This document shows, one piece after another, positions 11,980 to 22,739 of a stretch of 64,000 nt of DNA; within the stretch, counting starts at the first letter, position 1, and each line of letters begins with the position of its first letter. The notes below the pieces were generated by a model. That model was not told where the DNA came from and searched no databases. It saw only the letters and a list, made by a program, of their open reading frames with translations. Both the position numbers and the translations under genes were made by a program. The DNA comes from Leptodactylus fallax (Eukaryota > Chordata > Amphibia > Anura > Leptodactylidae). The stretch spans positions 124,001 through 188,000 of the forward strand of contig CAMRHE010000354.1 of the NCBI GenBank assembly GCA_947044405.1, given 5' to 3'.

Positions 11980-12599
11980 ATTTTTTTTTTTTTTTTTTTA
12001 CTTTAATTAAAAAAAAGTATTTTTTTATGTTATCCTTCATATAATTATTTACAGTGAACATATTAGTATAAATGATAAATTTTACTTGATATGTATTTCA
12101 TTGATGTTGCACAAAACTGCGCTGTTTATAAACAATATAGAATATAGTCATAGAAATGAAGTTATCTCAGGACATATATATATGTAATAATATAAAATAA
12201 TGACCGTCATATAGCAAACTGTTCAGTGTGATATTTATTGCATCAGCATTGTTCCTGAGCACACTGCTCTCCATATAATCCCTGCCTATAGTCATGTGAC
12301 AGAGCCGTCATCCCATCAGCAAATAGCTGCCGGCTGAATTTAACTCAATAGTGACCATATTTCATATTGTTTGCTACAGTTATTCTCATTGATGATTTTC
12401 ATCATCTACAATTTGCAGAATGTTTCAGATACCAATGAACGCTTTTTAGTTTGCAGGCTATAGAAAAATATATACGAATAAAACAATAATAAGAAGGATA
12501 GCTATTTTAGTCAAAGATACAGGAATACAACTACCATACTACTGCTTTGTAGCTATTGGACATATTCTATAAACGTTCACCTAAATACAAAGTTATAAA

Positions 12600-13080
12600 T
12601 ATTAAAATACTGCCTTATATGGACAAAAATATAACTATTATAATACTGCCCTCTATTGTGCAAGAATGTAATACTGCCTCCTATGTATAAGAATATAACT
12701 ACTATATTACTGCCTCCTATGTACAAGAATATAACTACTATAATACTGCTCCTATGTACAAGAATATAACTACTATAATACTGCTCCTATGTACAAGAAT
12801 ATAACTACTATAATACTGCTCCTATGTACAAGCCCCCCCAGAAAGACCAATATAACTACTATAATACTGCTCCTATGTACAAGAATATAACTACTATAAT
12901 ACTGCCCCCTATGTACAAGAATATAACTACTATAATACTGCTCCTATGTACAAGAATATAACTACTATAATACTGCCCCCTATGTACAAGAATATAACTA
13001 CTATAATACTGCCCCTATGTATAAGAATAAAACTACTATAATACTGCCTGCTATGTACACAAATATAACTACTATAATTC
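12600..13080. repeat. 35-bp minisatellite (ATAACTACTATAATACTGC)
   Basis: About 13 tandem copies of a 35-37-bp unit with core AATATAACTACTATAATACT, then GCTCCTATGTACAAG or GCCCCCTATGTACAAG. One unit is interrupted near 12832-12850 by CCCCCCCAGAAAGACC. Outer copies are more diverged. The type is familiar from frog genomic sequence. No coding potential. Confidence 0.9.
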
Positions 13081-13491
13081 TAATTGGTGGAGGTGGTGAA
13101 AGATTTTTGAGGCTATAAATATTTATGACCTATCCTAATGATAGATCATCAGTATCAGATTATCTGGAGTCCAAGGTTTAGGGATAGAGAGAGGTGGAGG
13201 GAAAGAGATACAATATCTGTATATAGTGCCTCCATATCGTGTGGGTACATAATCTGTCTTCACATCTGCATGGGGATTACAACATGAAACAGACCGATAC
13301 ACCATTACTGAAGGTACATAGTACAGTGTAGGTTGTTATACAGGAAAGTGTGCACAACATGCACTGTTCTGATGTGTATCATGTATTGGATGTGTAACAT
13401 CTATTTGATGTATATCATGTGATCTACAATCATTTTCATACTAATACAATAATAAATATTAGGTATAAATTGTGGTTGAAAAAAAACCAAG
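13081..13491. other. Non-coding spacer
   Basis: I see no gene here. The stretch holds AT-rich sequence with a short imperfect repeat of TGATGTGTATCATGTATTGG type near 13370-13420. Confidence 0.5.
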
Positions 13492-13498
13492 CGTCCCT

Positions 13499-13559
<61 letters not shown>

Positions 13560-13565
13560 AGAGAC
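13492..13565 (-). tRNA. tRNA-Asn (GTT)
   Basis: 74-nt gene on the minus strand starting GTCTCTGTGGCGCAATCGG with anticodon loop CTGTTAA, closely matching vertebrate tRNA-Asn-GTT. All four stems pair. The T-loop reads TTCAAGC where the common form has TTCGAGC, an allowed purine change at position 57. Eight Ts follow on the minus strand (As at 13479-13486), a good terminator. Confidence 0.96.
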
Positions 13566-13642
13566 CACCTGATAATGTTGGTATCACTGTAAAGTATCCA
13601 GGATTCTTGAAACTCCATATCATGGGTTACATATAATGATAA

Positions 13643-13955
13643 AGAGGTTTTCTGTACTATAAAATTAGGAGATATCCTTAGGATAGATCATTACTATCAT
13701 ATTGGCGGGGTCTAACTGAAGAAGCCATGGAGCTCCTGCCATCTACACTTCCTCTTCTCTAGACAGGGACATCACGTCCATTGGTCACATTGTCATGCAG
13801 CAGCTTCCAAAAGTATGGGGCCGAGCTGCAATACCAAGCAAAGCCACTACATAATGTATGGCGCTGTGCTTGGTAAGCAGTGATGAGGCTGCAGCACATG
13901 TGTGAGCACTGATCCTCATCAATAAGATATTCCCGGTAAACCTCTTTAACCTACA
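13643..13955. repeat. Palindrome-ended short element (AAAGAGGTTTT / AAACCTCTTT)
   Basis: Ends are inverted: TAAAGAGGTTTTCTG at the left and CGGTAAACCTCTTTA at the right. Inside are motifs of a dispersed frog family (GATATCCTTAGGATAG, CATCACGTCCATTGGTCACA). No ORF of note. Probably a non-autonomous DNA transposon (MITE); the family was not identified. Confidence 0.6.
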
Positions 13956-14239
13956 TAAAGAGATGAGTCACTTTGTAAATACACTACAGTTTGCATTATA
14001 CTCTAGAGCAGTAATCATAACTCTGCAAACTTCAGAGCTGAAATCTTTGAGAACTTCCTGCTAGTAAAGACCTTGCTCTTGTTATTTTCAATCTGACAAG
14101 TGGTGTCTTTATACAGAGGTAAAATCTCTCAGCATTAGAGATGGGCAAAACTCTGAAGATTTGTTTGGGGTTTGGATGGTTCGATCCAAAAGATTTGTTG
14201 CTGGCTGAACTTGTTCGGAAAGAACAGGAAGTGAAACAT

Positions 14240-14510
14240 CAATGCGCTTCATGAGACCACTGAGGTACAATCACAGGTATCAGTGGTGACCCCAGGGCTC
14301 ATGACATCAGGAGGCTGGAAGAGGTCAAAATAGGAGAGAGGGCTATACAGAGAGAGCACGGGCGCACTCCAGGAGGCCCACAAGAGGAAAGGGAAGAGGA
14401 ATATAACCATTTGTTATTTTTTACACCTCTCCTGGACCTCCATCTATTATACTCTTGGGTCAGAAAAGACCCCAGAATATAATAATTTCACTTCCAATTC
14501 GCAGCTGACA
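14240..14510 (-). repeat. GGCCCAGGGGAGGTG-family element (inverted)
   Basis: Minus-strand copy of the dispersed element whose marks are AGACCCCAGAGTATAATA, GGCCCAGGGGAGGTG, TACTCACCT and GATTGGGCC. Here the motifs appear as ACACCTCTCCTGGACCTCC, ATTATACTCTTGGGTC and GACCCCAGAATATAATAA. Non-coding. Confidence 0.65.
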
Positions 14511-14544
14511 GACTCCCAAAGTTTTGGGTTCGGATGAAGATGAG

Positions 14545-14690
14545 GTTGGATGAAGACAAAGGTCCATCAAGTTCAACCTACAACACTACAGTGTTGATCC
14601 AGAGGAAGGCAAAAATCCCATGAGGCTAATGCCAACTGCCCCATGTCAGGGGAGAAAATTCCTTCCCAACGTCAAATCCAGCAATAAGTA
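14545..14690. repeat. Dispersed amphibian repeat (CATCAAGTTCAACCT)
   Basis: Contains AAGGTCCATCAAGTTCAACC, CAGAGGAAGGCAAAAA and ATTCCTTCCCAACGTC. These match, in the reverse sense, the tail that follows the LINE-like relics in the tRNA units (GGGAAGAATTTTTTTCC and so on), so it is another piece of that family. Non-coding. Confidence 0.6.
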
Positions 14691-14849
14691 TAAAATGTAG
14701 AAAGTGGAAGATATCCAGCAACCGAGCCAGTTTCCAAAAGGCTTTTTTTCAATAAAACTTAACTTTTAATAAATCATAACATAACAAAAACAAAAATGTT
14801 GATGGATATAAAAATAATCCTCATACAGCAGGTGTGAGAAACAGCTTAG

Positions 14850-15245
14850 GCCCGGTTCACATCTGCATTCGGGTTATCCACTTGGGGACCCCCCCGAACG
14901 GATACCTATAAGCGTAAAAAGTGGTTTACCTGGGAAACCCGCGGACCCCATTATAGTCCGCGGGTTAGAGATAATTCCCCGAAACGCGTTAACCCGGTTC
15001 ACATCAGCGCTCGGGACCCCCCAAACGGAAACCTATAAGCATAAAAAGCGGTTTACCTGGAAAACCCACGGCCCCCATAGACTATAATGGGGTCCATACG
15101 GTTTCGGCTCGGTTTCCGCACGAAGCAAGCTGAGAGAAAAGTGCTGCAAGCAGCACTTTCCTCTCCGCATGTTCCCGCATGTTTTGTGTGGCAACCACCA
15201 AGCGGACTCCCCAAACGGAAACCCAAATGCAGATGTGAACCGGGC
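14850..15245. repeat. Palindromic element, TIR GCCCGGTTCACATCTGC
   Basis: Left end GCCCGGTTCACATCTGC at 14850 and right end GCAGATGTGAACCGGGC at 15229-15245 are exact inverted copies. A second left end starts near 14991 (CCCGGTTCACATCAGC), so this is one element with a broken copy beside it. The junction carries CCCGAAACGCGTTAA, and AACGCGTTTCGGGG follows the right end, so an older hairpin flanks the whole. The 101-aa ORF on the minus strand is a by-product. Probably a MITE. Confidence 0.7.
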
Positions 15246-15253
15246 TAACGCGT

Positions 15254-15784
15254 TTCGGGGAATCATCCCCTTAGTCATAGCATGAAGATATAAAATAAAA
15301 AGATTCCTTATAAAAGCACCAGTGGTCACTGGACACACCTATGGGTAATTGATTAATTAGTTAAATAATGACATCATGAAACCACAACCAAAAGGGGGAA
15401 GGGCATATATCTAAATACACCCTGAAATGAAAAATACTTCCTTCATAATAAATTTAACACGCAACATGTGAACAGATCTCTACCCCTAACATCAGGATAT
15501 AAATGCAAAGTACCATGCACATCAAAAACATCGAACAATAAAAAGTCCATTTAAGCTTACAATAAGTAAATAAAGCATTTGTCATTTAAATTTAATCCTA
15601 CCTGAGCTAATTGAGATTCAAAATAGATAATACCTATTCTATTCTATTTCCAAATGCAAATCGATTGTTACATCCAAAGAATGAACAATAGATGTAATTA
15701 AATGCAAAATGAAGCAAAGAAATGCAAAAATCTCATCTCCTGTAGGAAATGTGTGAGGGTTTGTCAATACAAACACAAGTGCTA
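15254..15784. other. Non-coding AT-rich spacer
   Basis: No gene seen. AT-rich with runs of A and no strong repeat; it follows the AACGCGTTTCGGGGAATCAT motif that often marks the edge of a dispersed frog repeat. Confidence 0.45.
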
Positions 15785-16110
15785 AGGGTGGGTTCACACC
15801 TGTGCTTCAGTCCGTCCGATTACTAAGCAATGCATGGGTGTCCGATTACACCCTCTGCGCTGCGAATCCTTTTTTTTCGTCGGAAACAAAGTCGGACATG
15901 CAGGACTTCCTGTCCGACGAAAAAAAAACGGCTTCGCAGCGCAGAGGGTGCAATTGGACACCCGCGCATTGCTTTAAAAACCCATTCAAATGAATGGATT
16001 TTTAACCAATGTGTCGCTAACCTGTTGGTATCCGATGCCAATCCCGTTCCCCGAGATTTTCACTCGGATTGGCAGCGGACGGACTCAAACGCAGGTGTGA
16101 ACCCACCCTA
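15785..16110. mobile_element. Foldback MITE, TIR AGGGTGGGTTCACACCTG
   Basis: The ends AGGGTGGGTTCACACCTG and CAGGTGTGAACCCACCCT are perfect inverted repeats. The interior is itself palindromic: ACACCCTCTGCGCTGCGAA near 15848 is mirrored by TTCGCAGCGCAGAGGGTG near 15933, and GTCGGACATGCAGGACTTCC sits at the centre. The flanks (CTA at left, TAAG at right) are too short to define a target duplication. A related half-copy lies at 58650-58870. No transposase, so non-autonomous. Confidence 0.75.
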
Positions 16111-16589
16111 AGAGGGGTCACTATGGTGATCAGTATATAGGGGCACTGTATAGCTAACAGTATATGGGGGGCTTTGTGGGCAGCAATGTTTGGTGATCAC
16201 TGTTGATAGCATTGTTAGAGGGCTCACTATAGTGGTTGCTGTGGGGCCACATAACAAGAAAAGGATTTTTGGCTTACTTTTTGGTTGACTAGTATAATAT
16301 CTCACCACATCTACCTGATGCGGCAGGATTGAGGAACATAACATACCCTTCTACCACAGAAAATGCCTGTAGCTCAGCATCTCCTTATCTATTACATAGT
16401 ATCTGCATACTCGCCAGTCGTGCCAACGCTATGAAGGAAACGTGCCCATATCTATTTTAGAGAATCTCCACATGTACAAGTCACGAAACCTGAAAGGGAC
16501 AATTTTTCTTCCTGCTGTAGAAGCAGCAATATATCTCTGATACATAACTTACATAATGTAAATCAAAGCCAGTCGAGAGGCAAACCTCC

Positions 16590-16960
16590 TAATAAGGGGT
16601 GAGCGAACCCCTTCATAATGAGCCAGCTTCATTACAAAATTTCTCTAAATTTCAGATTCAGCCAACCCTGAAATTTTTGGGGTTTGCCATTCAATAACCA
16701 TCAGTAAACTCTGGGGTCTCTTCAGACCAAGTGTTACTCACCTCTCCTGAGACCACTGAGGCCTGTGATTGGGCCTCTACAGTCACATGGGATACCCTGA
16801 CACCATGATGTTGACGTCATTTAGGATATTAAAAGAGACCGAGGAAGACAAGGACCCGCACCACAGCCATGTAGCCCAGGAAAGGTGTGTAACACTGTTT
16901 ATGTTTACTCACCTCCCCTGGGTCTTCTGAAGACACCTCAGAGTATAATAATGGCAGTTC
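16590..16960. repeat. GGCCCAGGGGAGGTG-family fragments
   Basis: Fragments of the dispersed element: CTCTGGGGTCTCTTCAGACC near 16700, TGATTGGGCCTCTACAGTCA near 16765 and CTCACCTCCCCTGGGTCTTC near 16908. Order and orientation are mixed, so this is an old or rearranged copy. Non-coding. Confidence 0.55.
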
Positions 16961-17629
16961 TGGCTCCATGCAAATATTGCAGAGACGAGGTTTGCCCAAC
17001 ACTACTTATGATCTACGCTGGCCTACAGTCCTCCATGACTCCCAAGAGCTTTAAAGGCATTGTCTAAAATTAGAAATACATTTTTCTTCCAAAAACAGCA
17101 CCTCCTATGTCCACAGGTTGTGTTTGCTATTGCGTCCCAAACTTATTAGCATCAATGGAGCTGAGCTGCAATCCCAGACACAACCCATGGACAGGTGTGG
17201 CATAGTTTTTGGAAGAAAGCAGCCATGTTATTCTAACATTGAACAACCCTTTTAAAGGTCACAGGCCCCCTACCAAATACGAAAGCCATGATACATTAGA
17301 CTGCACCATTCACATGGTTGGCTTGGTGAGGCATGGAGGAAAATAATCCAGACCACTTCTGAAGGCACAAAGGACCAATCCAACATCCCCCACCATTTGA
17401 CTCTTGACATCTGTTATCAGAGTAGTATCAGGACACCCCATACACCTGAGATTGCTCACTGATCCCGCGAAAAACAGCAGGTTTAACCAATTACGCCGAG
17501 TTTAAGATGCTGTTGGTATCTTCTGGCCATGGGCACATGGCTACTCCTAAATTATTGCTAATCTGGGATTTGCCCAAAGCACCAAAATTTTTAGGGTGAC
17601 CTGAATCAAACAGCGCTTTCCCCTTCACT

Positions 17630-17845
17630 GTGGGGCCATTTGGGAGCATTATTATGTGTGGGGGCAACTGCAAAGCATTATAATGTGTGGGGAATATGGG
17701 AGCATTTTATTATGTGGGGGCCACAAAGGAGCATTATACTGAGGGCCAATGACAACCATTATACTGTGTGGTGGTCACTGGGGAGCATTATACTGTGTGG
17801 TGGTCACTGGGGAGCATTATACTGTGTGCAGCCACTCAGGAGATA
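17630..17845. repeat. GCATTATACTGTGTGGGGCC minisatellite, left part
   Basis: Degenerate tandem copies of a unit of about 29 bp, core GGAGCATTATACTGTGTGG plus GGGCCACTG. It continues at 19469 after a Tc1-type element, so this is one array split by an insertion. Non-coding. Confidence 0.85.
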
Positions 17846-17847
17846 TA

Positions 17848-19466
17848 CAGTCATATGAAAAAGTTTGGGCACCCCTAGTTCTAAATATTTGGGTGTTTGC
17901 AACAGCCATTTCAATTTGATATATCTAATAACTGATGGACACAGTAATATTTCAGGATTGAAATGAGGTTTATTGTACTAACAGAAAATGTGCAATATGC
18001 ATTAAACCAAAATTTGACCGGTGCAAAAGTATGGGCACCTCAACAGAAAAGTGACATTAATATTTAGTAGATCCTCCTTTTGCAAAAATAACAGCCTCTA
18101 GTCGCTTCCTGTAGCTTTTAATCAGTTCCTGGATCCTGGATGAAGGTATTTTTGACCATTCCTCTTTACAAAACAATTCCAGTTCAGTTAAGTTTGATGG
18201 TCGCCGAGCATGGACAGCCCGCTTCAAATTATCCCACAGATGTTCAATGATATTCAGGTCTGGGGACTGGGATGGCCATTCCAGAACATTGTAATTGTTC
18301 CTCTGCATGAATGCCTGAGTAGATTTGGAGCTGTGTTTTGGATCATTGTCTTGCTGAAATATCCATCCCCAGCGTAACTTCAAATTCGTCACTGATTCTT
18401 GTACATTATTCTCAAGAATCTGCTGATACTGAGTTGAATCCATGCGACCCTCAACTTTAACAAGATTCCCGGTGCCGGCATTGGCCACACAGCCCCAAAG
18501 CATGATGGAACCTCCACCAAATTTTAAAGTGTTTTTATTGGAATGCTGTGTTTTTTTGACGCCATGCATAACGCCTTTTTGTATGACCAAACAACTCAAT
18601 CTTTGTTTCATCAGTCCACAGGACCTTCTTCCAAAATGAAGCTGGCTTGTCCAAATGTGCTTTTGCATACCTCAGGCGACTCTGTTTGTGGCGTGCTTTC
18701 AGAAACGGCTTCTTTCGCATCACTCTCCCATACAGCTTCTCCTTGTGCAAAGTGTGCTGTATTGTTGACCGATGCACAGTGACACCATCTGCAGCAAGAT
18801 GATGCTGCAGCTCTTTGGAGGTGGTCTGTGGATTGTCCTTGATTGTTCTCACTATTCTTCTTCTCTGCCTTTCTGATATTTTTCTTGGCCTGCCACTTCT
18901 GGGCTTAACAAGAACTGTCCCTGTGGTCTTCCATTTCCTTACTATGTTCCTCACAGTGGAAACTGACAGGTTAAATCTCTGAGACAACTTTTTGTATCCT
19001 TCCCCTGAACAACTATGTTGAACAATCTTTGTTTTCAGATCATTTGAGAGTTGTTTTGAGGAGCCCATGATGCCACTCTTCAGAGGAGATTCAAATAGGA
19101 GAACAACTTGCAATTGGCCACCTGAAATACCTTTTCTCATGATTGGATACACCTGGCTATGAAGTTCAAAGCTCAGTGAGGTTACAAAACCAATTTTGTG
19201 CTTCAGTAAGTTAGTAAAAAGTAGTTAGGAGTATTCAAATCAATAAAATGATAAGGGTACCCAAATTTTTGCACCGGTTAAATTTTGGTTTAATGCATAT
19301 TGCACATTTTCTGTTAGTACAATAAACCTCATTTCAATCCTGAAATATTACTGTGTCCATCAGTTATTAGATATATCAAATTGAAATGGCTGTTGCAAAC
19401 ACCCAAATATTTAGAACTAAAAATGATTAAGATTAATAGGGGTGCCCAAACTTTTTCATATGACTG
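17848..19466 (-). mobile_element. Tc1/mariner element with long inverted repeats
   Basis: 1619-bp element flanked by the TA dinucleotides expected for Tc1/mariner (17846-17847 and 19467-19468). Terminal repeats start CAGTCATATGAAAAAGTTTG and extend about 200 bp (to about 18046 on the left, from about 19260 on the right), including the inner block GCATTAAACCAAAATTT. It carries one transposase gene on the minus strand, broken by a frameshift. It is inserted in a minisatellite: removing it joins the array cleanly at one TA. Confidence 0.95.
18057..19068 (-). pseudogene. Tc1-type DD34E transposase, frameshifted
   Basis: Encodes about 337 aa in two frames. The start chosen is the ATG at 19066-19068 (MGSSKQLSNDLK), the usual start of this family; an upstream in-frame ATG at 19150 would add 28 unrelated residues. 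The N-terminal half has a paired-type helix-turn-helix region (GYKKLSQRFNLSVSTVRNIV) and an AT-hook-like SGRPRK. Catalytic residues are visible: D in LWTDETK, D in FQQDNDPK, E in NIIEHLW, with 34 residues between the last two. The first frame stops at 18535 and the second is open from 18668 to 18057, so a one-base shift lies between about 18527 and 18560, near runs of A/T. Not able to make transposase as it stands. Confidence 0.93.
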
Positions 19467-19468
19467 TA

Positions 19469-19965
19469 TACTGTGTGGGGGCCACTCACGAGCATTATAC
19501 TGTGTACGGGTCACTAGAGAGCTTTATACTGTGTGGTGGCCACTGAGGAGCATTATACTGTGTGGGGGCCACTGAGAAGCATTATACTGTATGGGGAAAC
19601 TGGGGAGCATTAGACTGTGCGAGTGCCAATGGGGAGAATTATACTGTGTTGGGGCAACTGGGAAGCATTTTTCTGTGTAGAGCAACTGGAGAGCAGCATA
19701 CTGTGTGGGGACAACTGGAGAGTGTTATACTGTATGGGGCCAATACGGAGAATTCTACTGTGTTGGGGCAACTGGGAAGCATTTTTCTGTGTGGAGCAAC
19801 TGGCGAGCAGTATACTGTGTGTGGGGTCCAGTGAGGAAGCATTAGAATGGGTGTGTAGGGCACTGGGGAGCATTATACTGTGTGGGGACAACTGGAGAGT
19901 GTTATACTGTGTGGGACCAATACGGAGAATTCTACTGTGTAGGGTGTGGGGGGAGGGCCACTGGG
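19469..19965. repeat. GCATTATACTGTGTGGGGCC minisatellite, right part
   Basis: Continuation of the array at 17630, about 17 degenerate units of 28-30 bp. Variant units include AGAATTCTACTGTGTTGGGG and AGCATTTTTCTGTGTAGAGC, which recur in the same order (near 19630-19700 and 19745-19810), so a block of several units was duplicated. Spurious ORFs run through on both strands. Beyond it, 19966-21000 shows no gene. Confidence 0.88.
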
Positions 19966-21030
19966 TAGCATTATGATGTATTGGGCACTTCCGCTACTGA
20001 TGGTGCAGACCAATATATTGCTATTAATTTGTAGGGGTGCGCTGAGTCTCAAAAGGGTGGGAAACTCTAATCTGAGGTATGATTCAGTCCTGCTCATGAA
20101 GCAAGCCTGCTCCATTCCCCATCCCGCTATCATGTACCTTGTCTTTGAGACAGAACAGGGTAATATATGTCGGGAGTAGGGGGCCACAAAATTTGCCAGT
20201 ATGGGTCTCCAAAATTCCTGATGGCAGCCCTGCTGAAAACCCAAAAACGGATTCAGAAGTGGAGGGAACAGCTGGAACGGGGAGAGGTAAGAATGTGTGG
20301 CCCTCTTCTAGGGTCTTGAGAGATCTTTCCTTATTCCCGGAGTCTCCCAGACATTTCGGAACTTTAGCCATATGTAGTGTTGGAGATATGGGGGAAAATA
20401 CATATAGGAGAGATTGCTGCAGATCAGGCCTGATTTTGGGACCTGTACGATTCCAACAGGTGTGGAAAAAAAAAAAATCTGCCAAAAAAAAAATAGTAAT
20501 AAATCAGAGCTCAGCATGGTGGCCCCTTATCTGATACCGGCCTGACACAATGAGGTGCCGCACTCCCGCGTGCTTACAGGAAATAGTATTGTGTACTTCT
20601 TGTGCCAAGCAGAAGGAATATTTCCTAACCAGACCTTGTTTGCTGCTAATGAGAATTTAATTAGACTAATTGTACAAGAGCAGAGCGCCATCAACTGGCA
20701 TCATGGGCTATTATTAGCAGTATTATTTATAGAGCTCCTTCTAGTGGCAGGCTGGGGTAATGCAGTAAGTATTACACTATAGGGATTCCTCCACCCAGTC
20801 CTCACCATTGAACTCACACTATGTCCACGTCTGCGTTAGAGTCGCCATTTGAAGAATCCATCGCAGTGTGAGTCCCAAAGTCTGACTTTTTCATCCTGCG
20901 GTTTCAGTTTAAAAGAACGAACACCTTTGGTCCCTCCGACGAACCAGAACAACGGAAAGGCCGACACTAGTGTGAACCTAATGTCACAAAGTGTTCTCTA
21001 AACTCTGCCTGTCATGCTTCATAATTTGCG
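19966..21030. other. Non-coding stretch with short ORFs
   Basis: Overlapping ORFs of 60-133 aa occur on both strands here but none has a recognisable domain, splice pattern or supporting context. No gene is called. Confidence 0.4.
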
Positions 21031-21035
21031 AAACC

Positions 21036-21345
21036 CCTTCTACGGCTTGGCCACACGACTGCAAAAATTGTGTGTATGGGCCAATGGAAAAGTAAGGGTC
21101 TGCCCTTTTATCCGCAATTGCAGAATAAATTACGGTCATGTGTATGGGGCTAACACTAAGACCCCATGCACTTGGATAATACTGAGAGTGACATCTGAGT
21201 GCATTCCCTGATGCACTTGCCTTTATAGAAGTTGCGATCCATTCTGTTCCGATGACACGGACCCGGATAGGAACTGGTCGGAATGGAACAGAATGGAAGT
21301 GACCATCTGATGCCCCCTCGGATGTGTGCTTGGAGCCTAAGCCAA
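21036..21345. repeat. CCCCATGCACTTGG-family dispersed repeat
   Basis: Shares GACATCTGAGTGCATTCCCTG, ATCCATTCTGTTCCGATGA and CTGATGCCCCCTCGGATG with the repeats at 41001-41335 and 50693-50922. Non-coding; probably a short DNA element. Confidence 0.55.
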
Positions 21346-21362
21346 CAAGTATGTGTAGTAAA

Positions 21363-21600
21363 CTTAGAGGATCTTTCATGTCCTCATAGATATGCGGTAT
21401 TCTACACCGCTAGGAAGCCAACACACTGTCGGCTTTCCCTGTATGCGCCCTGGTGCAGGAGATATCGGTGCCATTCATTTCAGCACTGATATCTCCCCAC
21501 CGTCAAAAGGGCGGGCCTTACAGGTCAGCGTCATCGCTGGGAGGTAAGGTACGCCTCCCTGACAGTACAGGACTAAAAGGATGTGAGAGGTCCTCTTTAA
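21363..21600. mobile_element. Palindromic MITE, TTTCATGTCCTC/GAGAGGTCCTCTTT ends
   Basis: Left end AGAGGATCTTTCATGTCCTC and right end GTGAGAGGTCCTCTTTAA are inverted and diverged. Inner motifs (GCGGTATTCTACACCGCTAG, CACCGTCAAAAGGGCGGGCC, CTGACAGTACAGGACTAAAA) match the element at 34533-35363, so they are one family. No coding content. Confidence 0.65.
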
Positions 21601-21689
21601 CTTACTTAGTGTATGACCACTGGTGATCTCGTGATCAGTTGGAGTCCCTGTAGTTGGGCACAAAGTAGACCTAACCTATGGATAGGAAT

Positions 21690-21744
21690 TAAAGGGGTTG
21701 TCCAGGACATATATATATATATATTATATATATATATATATATA
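21690..21744. repeat. Left half of a TTAAAGGGGTTGTCC element with (TA)n
   Basis: AATTAAAGGGGTTGTCCAGG followed by a TA run of about 30 bp. The matching right end (GGCACAACCCCTTTAAC) lies at 22804-22820, so a hAT-like sequence seems to have been inserted inside this short element. Confidence 0.55.
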
Positions 21745-22735
21745 CAGTGGCGTAACTAGGAATGGCTGGGCCCCAAGGCGAACATTTGACATGGGCCCCC
21801 CCCCAAATCGGTTACGGGTACCCAAACAGTAAAATATGCTCAACAGTGGCCCCAGATAGTATTATATGCTCAACAATGGCCCCCAAACAGCATTATATGA
21901 TCCACAGTGGCCCCCATACAGCATTATATGCTCTACATTCCTCTCCCCACACACAGTATAATATGCTCCACACAGTGGTCCCCACCCAGTATTATATGCT
22001 TCCCACATTGGTACCCACCCAGTATTATATGCCCCCCATAGTGGGCCTCACCCAGTATTATATGCCCCCCACCCAGTATTATATGCTCTGCAGTGGCCCC
22101 CACCCAGTATTATATGCTCCACAGTGGCCCCCACCCAGTATTATATGCTCTACAGTGGCCCCCACCAAGTATTATATGCTCTACAGTGGCCCCCACTCAG
22201 TATTATATGCTCTACAGTGGCCCCCACTCAGTAGTATATGCTCCCCAAAGTGGCCCCCACTCAGTATTATATGCTCCCCACAGTGGCCCCCACACAGTAT
22301 TATATGCTCCACACAGTGGCCCCCACTCAGTAGTATACGCTCTACAGTGGCCCCCACACAGTATTATAAGCTCCCAACAGCCCCCCCCCTCCACTTCGGT
22401 GCTATTATTTTACTTTCTCTTCAGACCTAATGCTGCTACCCCGATATTTATGCCCCTGTACATATATAATTCTTTATTTAAGGCTGGGGAAGGTGTAAAA
22501 AGAAAAAAAAAAACATACTCGCCTGTCCCCAGTGCTCTGGTGTCTCCCAGCGTGGTCCGGTCCTGCAGCTCCGCTGTTTTCTTCCGGCGAGGTCCCCGCC
22601 GCACGTGACCATTGAGGCTAATCCTCGGTCTAAGGAAAGGGACAATGGACGTCCCACCAGGTAAGGACTTTCGGCAAAAGAAGACCGGGAACTACAGCAG
22701 GACCGCACCGCGCTGCAAGACAACAGAATATTTTT
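21745..22735 (+). mobile_element. hAT-like element, left end and minisatellite
   Basis: Begins CAGTGGCGTAACTAGGAATG, a terminal sequence seen in many fish and amphibian hAT-like elements, followed by GGCTGGGCCCC. Then comes a minisatellite (21825-22390) and a module with CTATTATTTTACTTTCTCTT, TCTTCAGACCT, GGCTGGGGAAGGTG and CATACTCGCCTGTCCCCAG, the same order as in the complete element at 46001-48954. I could not find a matching right terminus, so the right limit is approximate and the element may be truncated. Confidence 0.6.
21825..22390. repeat. CAGTATTATATGCTCCACAGTGGCCCC minisatellite
   Basis: About 18 units of 29-36 bp with core CAGTATTATATGCTC, then CACAGTGGCCCCCAC. Frames stay open in places (repeats of YYMLHSGP and VLYALQWPP type), but this follows from the unit lacking stops. 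Same family as arrays at 17630, 19469, 32690, 46895, 49690 and 59655. Confidence 0.9.
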
Positions 22736-22739
22736 TTTT

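Larger units (their letters stand above)
10885..12241. repeat. Inverted partial copy of the tRNA-iMet unit
   Basis: Reverse complement of about 8146-9500 (unit 3): it runs from GGGCTTAGCTAGTAGC at 10915 to the CTGTTCAGTGTG block near 12220. It carries one tRNA-iMet (plus strand) and the LINE-like relic (minus strand, 11053-11343). Together with unit 3 it forms inverted arms of about 1.35 kb around a spacer of about 1.4 kb. Confidence 0.92.

Noticed and set aside
15033..15338. 101-aa ORF on the minus strand
   Set aside because: Lies across a palindromic repeat with no domain.
21762..22608. ORFs of 171-222 aa
   Set aside because: Minisatellite-derived, as above.
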